From Oscillospiraceae bacterium (lineage in GTDB: Bacteria > Bacillota > Clostridia > Oscillospirales > Acutalibacteraceae), in NCBI GenBank assembly GCA_015066465.1, contig SVOI01000011.1, positions 1 through 51,947 on the forward strand: a stretch of 51,947 bases of DNA. Direction: 5' to 3'. Made by a program: the position numbers and the translations under genes. Below the pieces are notes generated by a model. The model worked only from the letters and a program-made list of their open reading frames with translations, searched no databases and was not told where the DNA came from. Shown one piece after another: positions 33,388-40,170 of the stretch. Every line of letters begins with the position of its first letter. The stretch's first letter is position 1.

Positions 33388-33415
33388 TTGACAATTCTAA
33401 AAAATGTGATATAAT
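33388..33415 (+). promoter_or_regulatory. Promoter of the small membrane-protein gene
   Basis: TTGACA (33388-33393), 16-base spacer, TATAAT (33410-33415): both hexamers perfect. AACAT-TT-ATGTT (33379-33390) overlaps the -35 and could be an operator. Confidence 0.8.
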
Positions 33416-33457
33416 CAAGTTATAAACAAATGTTCTTAATTGTTCGGAGGTATTTTT

Positions 33458-33715
33458 ATGACAGGTTTAACAGTTTTAAAATTCTTATTAGAAACACTCG
33501 CAGTTTTAGCAATCAGCTATGGTTTTTACAGAGAGGAACACATTGTAAAATTTGAAAGAAAGGTTTTCCGTTTTATTAAACGTGCAGTTAAAATTACTGT
33601 TAACGAAATCAAAGAAAACAGAAAATCAAAAAATGTTTCAGATAATATAGTTGAGTTAAAATTTGAAGAAGATGTTGAAACTCAATATGATTATTTACTC
33701 AAAAACGTAGGTTAA
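33458..33715 (+). CDS. Small membrane-anchored protein of unknown function
   Basis: An 85-residue protein with one N-terminal hydrophobic helix (LTVLKFLLETLAVLAISYGF, about 3-22). A highly basic stretch follows (FERKVFRFIKRAVKITVNEIKENRKSKN), then an acidic C-terminus ending with LLKNVG. Type I-like topology with a cytosolic basic region is probable. ATG at 33458 follows a perfect CGGAGG. It has a very strong promoter. I do not recognise the family. acpS follows with its own promoter, so the gene is likely monocistronic or only loosely linked. Confidence 0.65.
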   Translation: MTGLTVLKFLLETLAVLAISYGFYREEHIVKFERKVFRFIKRAVKITVNEIKENRKSKNVSDNIVELKFEEDVETQYDYLLKNVG

Positions 33716-33717
33716 TA

Positions 33718-33747
33718 TTGACACATCACCTTTAAAAGTTATAAAAT
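33718..33747 (+). promoter_or_regulatory. Promoter of acpS
   Basis: TTGACA (33718-33723), 18-base spacer, TAAAAT (33742-33747). Confidence 0.65.
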
Positions 33748-33780
33748 AAATGTTGTAAAATACTTTTAGTAGGTGTTAAA

Positions 33781-34155
33781 ATGCAGGTTGGTATTGATAC
33801 AGTAGAAATTAAACGTATTGACTCTTTAATTAAAAATCAAGAGCGTTTTTTAGAACGTGTCTTTTCAGAAAAAGAGCAAGAAGAATTCATTAAAAGAAAC
33901 AATAAAACAGAACACATCGCCGCAGCGTTTTGTGCAAAAGAGGCTTTTTCAAAAGCGTTGGGAACTGGAATTGTCGGTTTTAATTTAAATGAGGTTTCTC
34001 TTTTGCATAAAGAAAACGGAAAGCCTTATCTTGCTTTTACAGGTAAAGCACAGGAGTTAGTTAAAAAAAGTAATCTTTCTTTTGATGTCAGCATTACTCA
34101 TACAGAATCAATAGCTACTGCTATTGTTATAGCATTTCAGGGGGAATATTTATGA
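33781..34155 (+). CDS. acpS: Holo-[acyl-carrier-protein] synthase
   Basis: A 124-residue phosphopantetheinyl transferase that activates apo-ACP with the 4'-phosphopantetheine arm of CoA. VGIDTVEIKRID at the N-terminus holds the metal-binding Asp, and IAAAFCAKEAFSKALGTGI holds the catalytic Glu-Lys motif. The C-terminus DVSITHTESIATAIVIA is typical. It overlaps nnrD by 4 bases, an association seen widely in Bacillota. Confidence 0.94.
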   Translation: MQVGIDTVEIKRIDSLIKNQERFLERVFSEKEQEEFIKRNNKTEHIAAAFCAKEAFSKALGTGIVGFNLNEVSLLHKENGKPYLAFTGKAQELVKKSNLSFDVSITHTESIATAIVIAFQGEYL

Positions 34156-35042
34156 TTGATAAGTTTTCTCTCGATAATAAAAAAGCGAAAGAAATTTTAC
34201 CCGAAAGACCAGAAAATGCCAATAAAGGCACTTTTGGCAGAGTGCTTATAATTGCTGGTAGCAGAAAAATGATTGGTTGCTGTGAGTTGGCAGTTTCAGG
34301 GGCATTCCGTTGTGGTGCAGGTCTTGTGACTCTCGCTTTTCCTGATTGCATTTATGACACAGTCACTTTACGCCTTACAGAAAATACGTTTATGCCACTT
34401 CCATCACAGAATGGTGAATTGTCAAAGGATTGCATTTCTGAGTTATTAAGTGAAATCAACAATTTCGATTGTGTAGTTTTTGGCTGTGGTCTTGGCAGAA
34501 ACAGTGATATTAAAGAGATTTTAGGGGAGTTAATTTTAAAATCACAAAAACCACTTATAATAGATGCCGACGGTCTTAACGCTTTAGCAGAAGGCGTTGA
34601 GGTTTTAAAAAATACAGAGTGCGATATTTTGTTGACACCACATCCTGGTGAAATGTCACGCCTTATAAAAAATAGCGTTGATTATATTGAAAAAAATCGT
34701 GAAAAAGTAGTAAACGAATTTTGTAAGGAATATAATGTTAATGTACTCTTGAAAGGTAATAACACAATCATTTCTGATAGTAAAGCTACCTCTGTGTGCA
34801 TCAATAAAACAGGCAACACAGGTCTTTCAAAAGGCGGTAGTGGTGATTTACTTTCTGGTATGATTGCAGGCTTTACACCATCACTAAAGGGCGATTTATT
34901 TAAAGCAGGGTGCCTTGGTGCATATATCCACGGTCTGACTGCTGAAGCGGTATCAGAAGAGCTTACAGAATTTTCAACTCTACCAACCGATTGTAGCAGA
35001 ACAATCGGAAAAGTCATAAAAGATATAATCGAAAGCGAGTGA
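34152..35042 (+). CDS. nnrD: ADP/ATP-dependent (S)-NAD(P)H-hydrate dehydratase
   Basis: A 296-residue ribokinase-like enzyme that repairs hydrated NAD(P)H. GTFGRVLIIAGS, DADGLNAL, LLTPHPGEMSRL and KGGSGDLLSGMIAGF are the CARKD-family motifs, with the catalytic Asp in the last. Only the dehydratase domain is present. The epimerase domain (NnrE/YjeF_N), fused upstream in many bacteria, is absent here and must be encoded elsewhere or missing. It overlaps acpS by 4 bases. Confidence 0.92.
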   Translation: MIDKFSLDNKKAKEILPERPENANKGTFGRVLIIAGSRKMIGCCELAVSGAFRCGAGLVTLAFPDCIYDTVTLRLTENTFMPLPSQNGELSKDCISELLSEINNFDCVVFGCGLGRNSDIKEILGELILKSQKPLIIDADGLNALAEGVEVLKNTECDILLTPHPGEMSRLIKNSVDYIEKNREKVVNEFCKEYNVNVLLKGNNTIISDSKATSVCINKTGNTGLSKGGSGDLLSGMIAGFTPSLKGDLFKAGCLGAYIHGLTAEAVSEELTEFSTLPTDCSRTIGKVIKDIIESE

Positions 35043-35043
35043 C

Positions 35044-35544
35044 ATTATAAAAAGAGTTTTCTTGCTATTACTTGTGTTCACGCTTTTATTTACACAAGCT
35101 TCTTGTAAAAGTGTAAGTTTTAACACAAGTAATTTTCAAGAGGTCGATTTTTCAGGTGGTCAGAAGCTACACCTTGTTGAAGGTGGGGATGTTTATAATT
35201 TATTTATAAGCTTCAGCGAAAGTGACGGCTTAAATATTAAATATCTACCCGAAGCCTCAGAAATACTCTTAGATACAAGTGTTAATATAAAAGGTGAACT
35301 TGTTAAAATTACATCTTCTGACCTCACGTTAACAAAAAATATCAATAACTTCGATGACAATTTTACACACAAATTATTATATCTGTTTTTTGAAAATACA
35401 GATTTCAGTAAAGAAGAATTTGTTTTCCAAAAAGAAGAAAATTCTATGACTTTATCTAAAACAATAGGGGAAAGGAATCTTGTTTTTACGGTTCAACTGA
35501 CCGAAGAAAAGGACGAACAATTTTACAAATTAGAAATAAGATGA
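35044..35544 (+). CDS. Putative lipoprotein with apparent non-canonical ATT start
   Basis: An exported protein of about 166 residues and unknown function. Reading from ATT at 35044 gives (M)IKRVFLLLLVFTLLFTQASC: a positively charged start, a hydrophobic core and a lipobox ending in Cys. The only canonical in-frame start is TTG at 35062, inside the hydrophobic core, which would remove the charged residues. An in-frame TAA at 35026 rules out a longer form with ATG or GTG. The ATT lies one base after the nnrD stop, so coupled re-initiation is plausible. The mature domain is Ser/Asn/Glu-rich and beta-like; I recognise no family. It is followed by a terminator. Confidence 0.6.
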   Translation: MIKRVFLLLLVFTLLFTQASCKSVSFNTSNFQEVDFSGGQKLHLVEGGDVYNLFISFSESDGLNIKYLPEASEILLDTSVNIKGELVKITSSDLTLTKNINNFDDNFTHKLLYLFFENTDFSKEEFVFQKEENSMTLSKTIGERNLVFTVQLTEEKDEQFYKLEIR

Positions 35545-35545
35545 T

Positions 35546-35580
35546 AAAAAGAGCCTGAAACTTAGAATTTGGCTCTTTTT
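35546..35580 (+). terminator. Terminator of the acpS-nnrD-lipoprotein unit
   Basis: AAAAAGAGCC (35546-35555) pairs with GGCTCTTTTT (35571-35580) across a 15-base loop, and the T-run continues into ATTTTT. Confidence 0.85.
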
Positions 35581-35595
35581 ATTTTTCGTTTTCTG

Positions 35596-35624
35596 TTGAA
35601 AAAATATCGTTTATATGTTAATAT
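35596..35624 (+). promoter_or_regulatory. Candidate promoter of the GGDEF-like gene
   Basis: TTGAAA (35596-35601), 17-base spacer, TAATAT (35619-35624). A TATAAT at 35628-35633 lacks a good -35. Confidence 0.45.
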
Positions 35625-35661
35625 TATTATAATATTTGATAATTTCTAAAGGAGATAATTT

Positions 35662-36873
35662 ATGGATGCATTAGAAAGAGCAATGCTTTATGGTATTACT
35701 AATTTTTCGGGTATAGCACTTATTGCAATTATGTTGATAAGTCGTCGTAATACATCTTTAAAAAATTCTGAAAAGAGTTATTTTAACAACACGCTTTTTT
35801 CAATAGGTGTTCTGTTATTTGTTAGTTCTATGCTTTGGTTTTGTGAGTGTTCAACTGAACCATTCGTTGTTTTTGTTAACAGAATTATGGCTGTTTGTTA
35901 CAGTGCGGTTTTACCAGTAATTGGTATGTTTTACGTTTTCTATTGCGAGTGCAGAATGTCAGAAGAAAGAGAAGTTCCAAGACTTAAAAAAACAATATTT
36001 TTTATACCTGTAATAATAAATGGTGTAGTGGCTTTCGTGAGCAGTTTCTCAGGTGTTTATTTCAATATTGTTGACGGTAAATACGTTCGTGGTCCGCTTT
36101 ACTCAATTCCGTTCGTTGTAATGTTTGCATATTTTATTTACGCTTCTGTTATGACGTTCTTAACGTCAAAAAGGCAAATCAATATTACAAAGAAACCGGA
36201 ATATTTATATCTTGCATCATTCTCAATTCTTCCTATTCTTTGCGGTATTGCACAGATGTTATTCTACGGATTTGAAGTAATGGCAATTTCTATGGTTGTT
36301 TCTTCACTTATTGTTTATAACGAAATTCAGAATAAGCTTATTTCTATTGACCCACTTACAATCACAAATAACAAATGGCAGCTTAATCGTTACTTAGAGA
36401 GAGTTGGTAAATCACTTTCACCACAAATGATGCTTTTTGTTATGTTTATTGACGTTGATAATTATCGCTCAATATTAAGAAGTTACGGCAGAGAAGCAGG
36501 TAACGAAGCAATAGTTGAAGTTGCTACAAGGCTTAAAAAGGTTGTTGCCGGTTCTCATGACTTTTTAGGTAGAATCGGTACAGACAGATTTGTTATAGTA
36601 GCGCAAAGACCAACCTTGCCTGCGGCAGAAATAACAAGAACTACATACGCAAGAAAATTTGAGGATTTAGGCAAAAACGATTTCAAAGCCTATGACCTTA
36701 ATATTTCAATAGGTCTTGCGGGAGCTGAATCTGTTAATGATATGGACGAAGTAGATTTACTCATAAGCGAAGCAGAAAAAGATATGAGAAAAATCCGCAA
36801 AGTATCAAAAAGATTTTCAAAAATGAAAAAAACAGCTTTGTATAGTGGTAATTATTATTCTGAAGATGAATAA
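35662..36873 (+). CDS. Membrane protein with degenerate GGDEF domain
   Basis: A 403-residue protein with about seven hydrophobic segments (10-220; 7TM sensor-like) and a C-terminal domain laid out like GGDEF (about 235-385). It has IDPLTITNNKWQLNRYLERV (compare the usual DxLTGLxNR start), LFVMFIDVDNYRSILRSYGREAGNEAIVEVATRL and a closing NISIGLAGAES. Where active diguanylate cyclases have GG[DE]EF, it reads GRIGTDRFVIVA, so cyclic-di-GMP synthesis is unlikely and a nucleotide-binding or structural role is more probable. ATG at 35662 follows AAAGGAG. The gene is monocistronic. Confidence 0.75.
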   Translation: MDALERAMLYGITNFSGIALIAIMLISRRNTSLKNSEKSYFNNTLFSIGVLLFVSSMLWFCECSTEPFVVFVNRIMAVCYSAVLPVIGMFYVFYCECRMSEEREVPRLKKTIFFIPVIINGVVAFVSSFSGVYFNIVDGKYVRGPLYSIPFVVMFAYFIYASVMTFLTSKRQINITKKPEYLYLASFSILPILCGIAQMLFYGFEVMAISMVVSSLIVYNEIQNKLISIDPLTITNNKWQLNRYLERVGKSLSPQMMLFVMFIDVDNYRSILRSYGREAGNEAIVEVATRLKKVVAGSHDFLGRIGTDRFVIVAQRPTLPAAEITRTTYARKFEDLGKNDFKAYDLNISIGLAGAESVNDMDEVDLLISEAEKDMRKIRKVSKRFSKMKKTALYSGNYYSEDE

Positions 36874-36906
36874 AAAAACGGCTACGGTTAAAAACCGTAG
36901 CCGTTT
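36872..36906 (-). terminator. Terminator between the GGDEF-like gene and nagB
   Basis: A 14-bp perfect stem (AAACGGCTACGGTT at 36876-36889 with 36893-36906, AAA loop). A seven-T run on the minus strand makes it a strong nagB terminator; the plus-strand T-tract is short. Confidence 0.88.
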
Positions 36907-36918
36907 ACAATTACTCAA

Positions 36919-37647
36919 TTACTTACTTAAGAGTGATGCTGCAGCTTCATCAAGGAAGATAACAACGTCTTGGTGTTTCTGTAAAATTGAAGCAGGTACT
37001 TTTGGTGTAACTTCGCCTTCAACCATATTTTTAATAGCTTCAGCCTTTTTAGGACCAGTAGCAATAAGAACAATTTTCTTAGCTCTCATAATCTGTTCAA
37101 TACCCATTGTAAGAGCGTAGTGTGGCATAGCACCCTCATCAAAATAAATTTTGTTAGCTTCAATAGTGCTGTCTGTAAGTTTAACCTTAAATGAACCAAC
37201 TGTAAAGCTTTCTGCTGGTTCGTTAAAGCCGATGTGAGCATTGTTACCAATACCTAAAAGCTGAACGTCAATACCACCAGCGTTGTTAATTTCAGCATCG
37301 TAACGAGCACATTCTTTTTCAGTATCTTCTGCGTTGCCATCAAGGAAGTGAACGTTTTCTTCTTTAATATCAAGTGAATTAAAGAGTTGCTCGTGCATAA
37401 ATGTGTAATAACTGTTTTTGTCATTTTTAGGAAGGTCACAGTATTCATCAAGATTGTAGGTTTTTACGTTTTTAAATGAAATACCGCCATCTTTATAAGT
37501 TTTAATAATGTTCTGATAAGTTGGAATTGGTGAAGCACCAGTTGCAAGACCAAGTACACAGTCAGGATTTGCTTTAACTGCATCTGTAAAGATTTTAGCA
37601 GCCTCTACACCAATTTCTTCTGCTGTTTTAAAAATTCTGATTTCCAT
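36919..37647 (-). CDS. nagB: Glucosamine-6-phosphate deaminase
   Basis: A 242-residue enzyme that converts glucosamine-6-phosphate to fructose-6-phosphate and ammonia, linking amino-sugar use to glycolysis. LGLATGASPIPTYQNII is the phosphate-binding loop. The catalytic region is YNLDEYCDL, and LGIGNNAHIGFNEPAESF is the signature with the His and Asn/Glu residues. AAGGATGA lies upstream of the ATG. nagA is not adjacent. It is divergent from the HAD gene. Confidence 0.95.
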   Translation of the reverse strand: MEIRIFKTAEEIGVEAAKIFTDAVKANPDCVLGLATGASPIPTYQNIIKTYKDGGISFKNVKTYNLDEYCDLPKNDKNSYYTFMHEQLFNSLDIKEENVHFLDGNAEDTEKECARYDAEINNAGGIDVQLLGIGNNAHIGFNEPAESFTVGSFKVKLTDSTIEANKIYFDEGAMPHYALTMGIEQIMRAKKIVLIATGPKKAEAIKNMVEGEVTPKVPASILQKHQDVVIFLDEAAASLLSK

Positions 37648-37680
37648 TGATAATCATCCTTTACAAAATATTACTTTTAA

Positions 37681-37689
37681 ATTATACCA
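37681..37689 (-). promoter_or_regulatory. Extended -10 promoter of nagB
   Basis: Minus strand reads TGGTATAAT (37689-37681), an extended -10 with a poor -35 (CTTTTA 17 bases upstream). Confidence 0.55.
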
Positions 37690-37737
37690 CAAAAAAATAA
37701 TATTAAAAGGGGATTTTTGTAATTTTTTAAAAGTATA

Positions 37738-37765
37738 TTGAAAAATTTTTATAAAATGTTATAAT
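37738..37765 (+). promoter_or_regulatory. Promoter of the HAD-HPt gene group
   Basis: TTGAAA (37738-37743), 16-base spacer, TATAAT (37760-37765), 33 bases before the HAD start. Confidence 0.7.
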
Positions 37766-37798
37766 TAGTTTATATTGGGTTAATATTGGGGTGCTTAA

Positions 37799-38410
37799 AT
37801 GATTAAAAATATCGTTTTCGATATGGGTGGCGTTATTCTTGATTTCAATCTTAAAAAGACTGTTGAAAAAGAATTTGCACCAGAATATCACGATGTTATA
37901 TACGAACACGTTTTTGGTGAAAATAGTGTCTGGAAAACTCTTGATGAAGGTATATATACATACGATCAGGTTATTCCAGGTATTTTAGAAAAGCTTCCAT
38001 CAGAGCTTCACGAAAAAGTAAGTGCTATGGTTACAGATTTTTATGACTATATGCCACCATTCCCTGAAACTTATGAGTTAATTAAAGAACTCAAAGAAAA
38101 AGGCTATAAAATCTATCTTCTATCAAATGCAACTCCAAGATTTTTTGATAGATTTTTAGATATACCTGCCTTTAAGTATTTTGATGGCTTGTTTATTTCA
38201 GCACTTTATAAATTACTTAAACCAAATCGTGAGATTTATGAGGCATTCTGTAATAAATTTTCACTTGACCCTACCGAATGCTTCTTTATTGATGATTTAG
38301 AAGCAAATATTGAAGGTGCAAAAAAATATGGAATGCAAGGTTTCGTATTTAAAGCACCTGATACAACCGAATTAAGAAAAGCCTTAAGAGAACAAGGCGT
38401 AAAAATATAA
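37799..38410 (+). CDS. HAD family hydrolase (YihX-like phosphatase)
   Basis: A 203-residue haloacid dehalogenase-like phosphatase. The nucleophile motif is IVFDMGGVILDF (Asp8), with the D-x-G-G-V form seen in YihX-type sugar phosphatases. Motif II is YLLSNATP. The motif III lysine is in LLKPNREIY, and motif IV is CFFIDDLEANIEGAKKYGM. The substrate is unknown. First gene of a close run (22-, 11- and 11-base gaps) with three small genes up to 39918. Confidence 0.87.
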   Translation: MIKNIVFDMGGVILDFNLKKTVEKEFAPEYHDVIYEHVFGENSVWKTLDEGIYTYDQVIPGILEKLPSELHEKVSAMVTDFYDYMPPFPETYELIKELKEKGYKIYLLSNATPRFFDRFLDIPAFKYFDGLFISALYKLLKPNREIYEAFCNKFSLDPTECFFIDDLEANIEGAKKYGMQGFVFKAPDTTELRKALREQGVKI

Positions 38411-38432
38411 TTAAAAACAAGGAGAATTTTTA

Positions 38433-39170
38433 ATGGATAAGAAAAAATTAATTTCAATTGGAATTGTTGTTTTAACAATCGTTGTAGTAGTAATAATCGC
38501 AGCAACAACTGGTGGTAATAATGACCCTGAGGTAGTGCCTACACAGTCTACAACAACACCAACAACAGAGAATGATATAAGAATAGGTTATTCAGCAGAA
38601 GTTTTAGAGAATTCATTAAAAGTTTATAAAGATGATGTTTTCGTTCAGGAACTTAAATATCCGACTGACCATGACGGCAAATTTGTATTAGAGCTTGCAA
38701 AAAATCATATTTCATTTTTAGATATGAACTTCGATGGTAATGAAGATATATGTCTTACAATATCTGCTTCACAAGAAAAATATGACTATTATTGCTGGAT
38801 TTACAATACAGAAAAAGATGAATTCCAATATAACAAAACACTTTCTTCTTTAAATTCTATAAGCCTTGATGCTGAAAAGAAGCAAGTAATTTCAACTGAA
38901 GAAAAAGATGGCAAAAAGGTTTATGTTATCTACGAGTGGAAAGATGGCGATTTGAAAAAACTTGAAACAAAAACAAAAGCACCAGAAGCAGTTAAAGATA
39001 ATGTTTTGGGTTCAACGTCTTCAAACAATACAACTGCAAGACCTGACAAAAATCAGGGTACGTCAAACAATGGTGGACTTTCAGGTGTAATTGTTCCGGA
39101 ATCAAGACCACAAGGTTCAAGCGGTGGTATTGTTATCGCAACAGAAAATAAAAATGAGATCTGGTATTAA
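38433..39170 (+). CDS. Membrane-anchored extracytoplasmic protein of unknown function
   Basis: A 245-residue protein with a charged start (DKKK), one membrane helix (ISIGIVVLTIVVVVIIAAT) and a Thr-rich linker (QSTTTPTTEND). An extracytoplasmic beta-rich domain follows (about 48-180) with the segment FLDMNFDGNEDICLTIS, which resembles the D-x-N-x-D-G calcium-binding repeats of XAC2610/FG-GAP-like domains. The C-terminal 60 residues are low-complexity Ser/Asn/Gly/Thr. It reads like a cell-surface protein, but I cannot assign a role. Confidence 0.6.
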   Translation: MDKKKLISIGIVVLTIVVVVIIAATTGGNNDPEVVPTQSTTTPTTENDIRIGYSAEVLENSLKVYKDDVFVQELKYPTDHDGKFVLELAKNHISFLDMNFDGNEDICLTISASQEKYDYYCWIYNTEKDEFQYNKTLSSLNSISLDAEKKQVISTEEKDGKKVYVIYEWKDGDLKKLETKTKAPEAVKDNVLGSTSSNNTTARPDKNQGTSNNGGLSGVIVPESRPQGSSGGIVIATENKNEIWY

Positions 39171-39181
39171 GGGTGACAAAC

Positions 39182-39562
39182 ATGAGTGAAGAAATTAAAG
39201 TAGAAGATATTCAGGTTTCTATGACCGATAAGGAAATAGAAGAAGCTGTAGAACACGATATGAAAATTATAAATGAACGTTTTAAACAAGAAGCTGGGCA
39301 ATCAGAAACGTTCAGATTCTTTAAAAATTGCTCAGGAACTTTAAAGAAGCTTTCTGTAGCAGTGTTTGTTGTTAATTTGTTTATAATTGTTATTGCTGCT
39401 GTTTTGGGCGTTGTTATGTGTGGAATGTATATAGGCTTTGAGGTAGTGGCAATGTTGGCTGTTCCGATTATTTCTGTTGTAGCTATCCTTGTGATTTTTG
39501 CAAGACTTACCTCAGCGTTAATTTATGGCTTTGCAGAAATCGTTGAAAAACACGAAAAATAG
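39182..39562 (+). CDS. Small two-helix membrane protein of unknown function
   Basis: A 126-residue protein with an acidic cytosolic N-terminus (1-55, with VSMTDKEIEEAVEHDMKIINERF), two adjacent membrane helices (about 60-85 and 88-112) and a charged end (EKHEK). ATG at 39182 has AAGGGTGA upstream; a GTG at 39173 overlaps that site. It sits between the surface protein and the HPt protein in the same run, so a shared signalling or envelope role is possible but unproven. Confidence 0.6.
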   Translation: MSEEIKVEDIQVSMTDKEIEEAVEHDMKIINERFKQEAGQSETFRFFKNCSGTLKKLSVAVFVVNLFIIVIAAVLGVVMCGMYIGFEVVAMLAVPIISVVAILVIFARLTSALIYGFAEIVEKHEK

Positions 39563-39573
39563 GAGAATGAATT

Positions 39574-39918
39574 ATGAATCAGTTATTTGTAAAACTTAAA
39601 GAAGCTGAATGTGACGTTGAGGGTGCATTAGCACGTTTTCTTGATGATGAGGATTTATACGTTCAGTTTTATGGTGAACTCCTTAAAGATGAAGCATTTA
39701 ATAATTTAGGTGTTGCTTTAGAAGAAGGCAGACTTTATGAAGCTTTTGAGTTTGCTCATACTTTAAAAGGTATAATAGGCAATATGGGTCTTACACCGAT
39801 GTTCAATGTTGTTTGTGATATTGTTGAGCCTTTGAGAATAAATTCAGCAGAGGGTGTAAGTGAAAAATATCAGGAGCTCTTAGAATTAAGAGAACAATTC
39901 TCCGGATTTATTGAGTAA
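39574..39918 (+). CDS. Stand-alone HPt (histidine phosphotransfer) domain protein
   Basis: A 114-residue helical protein. The phosphorylatable histidine lies in FEFAHTLKGIIGNMGLTPM (compare the HPt consensus AHxLKGxxxxLG), at about residue 62. The remaining helices fit a four-helix bundle. HPt proteins relay phosphate between response-regulator receiver domains. No histidine kinase or receiver domain is encoded in the window, so its partners are elsewhere. Eleven bases separate it from the two-helix membrane protein gene. The aromatic operon promoter follows after 5 bases, with no terminator in between. Confidence 0.8.
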   Translation: MNQLFVKLKEAECDVEGALARFLDDEDLYVQFYGELLKDEAFNNLGVALEEGRLYEAFEFAHTLKGIIGNMGLTPMFNVVCDIVEPLRINSAEGVSEKYQELLELREQFSGFIE

Positions 39919-39923
39919 ATTAC

Positions 39924-39952
39924 TTGACAAATAAAATATATAGGTATATAAT
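39924..39952 (+). promoter_or_regulatory. Consensus promoter of the aromatic amino acid operon
   Basis: TTGACA (39924-39929), exactly 17-base spacer, TATAAT (39947-39952). Every position matches the sigma-A consensus. The transcript start is expected near 39959, giving a leader of about 210 bases before the first enzyme gene. Confidence 0.9.
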
Positions 39953-39997
39953 GCCAATATAAATTTTGTATGTATTATTTTTCAGGAGGTTATGTAG

Positions 39998-40063
39998 ATG
40001 ATTCGCAATTTTAAAATTCGATTTTTTTACTTTATAAGCGCGGATTGTCTATGTGCCGAGTAA
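39998..40063 (+). CDS. Phe-rich leader peptide of the aromatic operon attenuator
   Basis: A 21-codon reading frame (ATG 39998, TAA 40061-40063) too short for routine gene calling. AGGAGG (39984-39989) is placed 8 bases before the ATG. Phe is at position 5, and Phe-Phe-Tyr-Phe at residues 9-12 (codons TTT TTT TAC TTT, 40022-40033). Five of the 21 residues are Phe or Tyr. It sits between a perfect promoter and an intrinsic terminator in front of a phenylalanine-pathway operon, the position of classic leader peptides such as pheL. Its likely function is to let ribosome stalling on scarce Phe-tRNA decide which RNA hairpin forms; the peptide itself is presumably discarded. No database comparison was possible. 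Confidence 0.82.
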   Translation: MIRNFKIRFFYFISADCLCAE

Positions 40064-40140
40064 AAGCGTTAAGCTTTTCTGAGTGTGTAGTCAATCTGCA
40101 TTTCTGTTGTATTTTTATACAATGGTTGTGCAGATTTTTT
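39998..40140 (+). promoter_or_regulatory. Three-state transcription attenuator (segments 1:2, 2:3, 3:4)
   Basis: Segment 1 ATGATTCGC (39998-40006) can pair with segment 2 GCGGATTGT (40040-40048): nine pairs including three G-U. Segment 2 GCGGATTG (40040-40047) can instead pair with segment 3 CAATCTGC (40092-40099): eight pairs, one G-U. That pairing is extended by 40049-40056 with 40083-40090 and an inner hairpin AAAAGC/GCTTTT (40062-40067/40073-40078). Segment 3 AATCTGCA (40093-40100) alternatively pairs with segment 4 TGCAGATT (40129-40136) to form the terminator. A ribosome stalled at Phe9/Phe10 leaves segment 2 free, favouring the antiterminator. A ribosome reaching the stop codon covers segment 2, favouring termination. 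Confidence 0.8.
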
Positions 40141-40157
40141 ATTTTTTATTATATTTT
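40093..40157 (+). terminator. Attenuator terminator of the aromatic operon
   Basis: The outer stem AATCTGCA/TGCAGATT (40093-40100/40129-40136) and inner stem TTGTAT-TTTT-ATACAA (40107-40112/40117-40122) are followed by a long T-rich tract (40135-40157). It lies before, not after, a gene, as expected for a regulated terminator. Confidence 0.85.
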
Positions 40158-40170
40158 TAGGAGTTTGTTT

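Larger units (their letters stand above)
33142..33457. other. 316-base AT-rich intergenic region
   Basis: This region separates divergent obg and the small membrane-protein gene. Apart from the promoters at 33185-33213 (minus) and 33388-33415 (plus), I see only A/T-rich sequence with no gene, RNA fold or repeat family member. Confidence 0.6.

Noticed and set aside
33377-33392. SOS (LexA) box CGAAC...GTT near the small membrane-protein promoter.
   Set aside because: The spacing is CGAAC-6-GTTGA rather than CGAAC-4-GTTCG, so it does not fit the Bacillota LexA site.
40045-40170. A longer N-terminus for the aminotransferase reaching back to 40045.
   Set aside because: It would translate the attenuator terminator and T-tract. 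The ATG at 40171 has AGGAG at the right spacing and gives a family-like N-terminus.
39953-40170. Possible T-box riboswitch ahead of the aromatic operon.
   Set aside because: The leader is too short and lacks the conserved T-box bulge sequence and specifier stem; the leader-peptide model explains the elements better.
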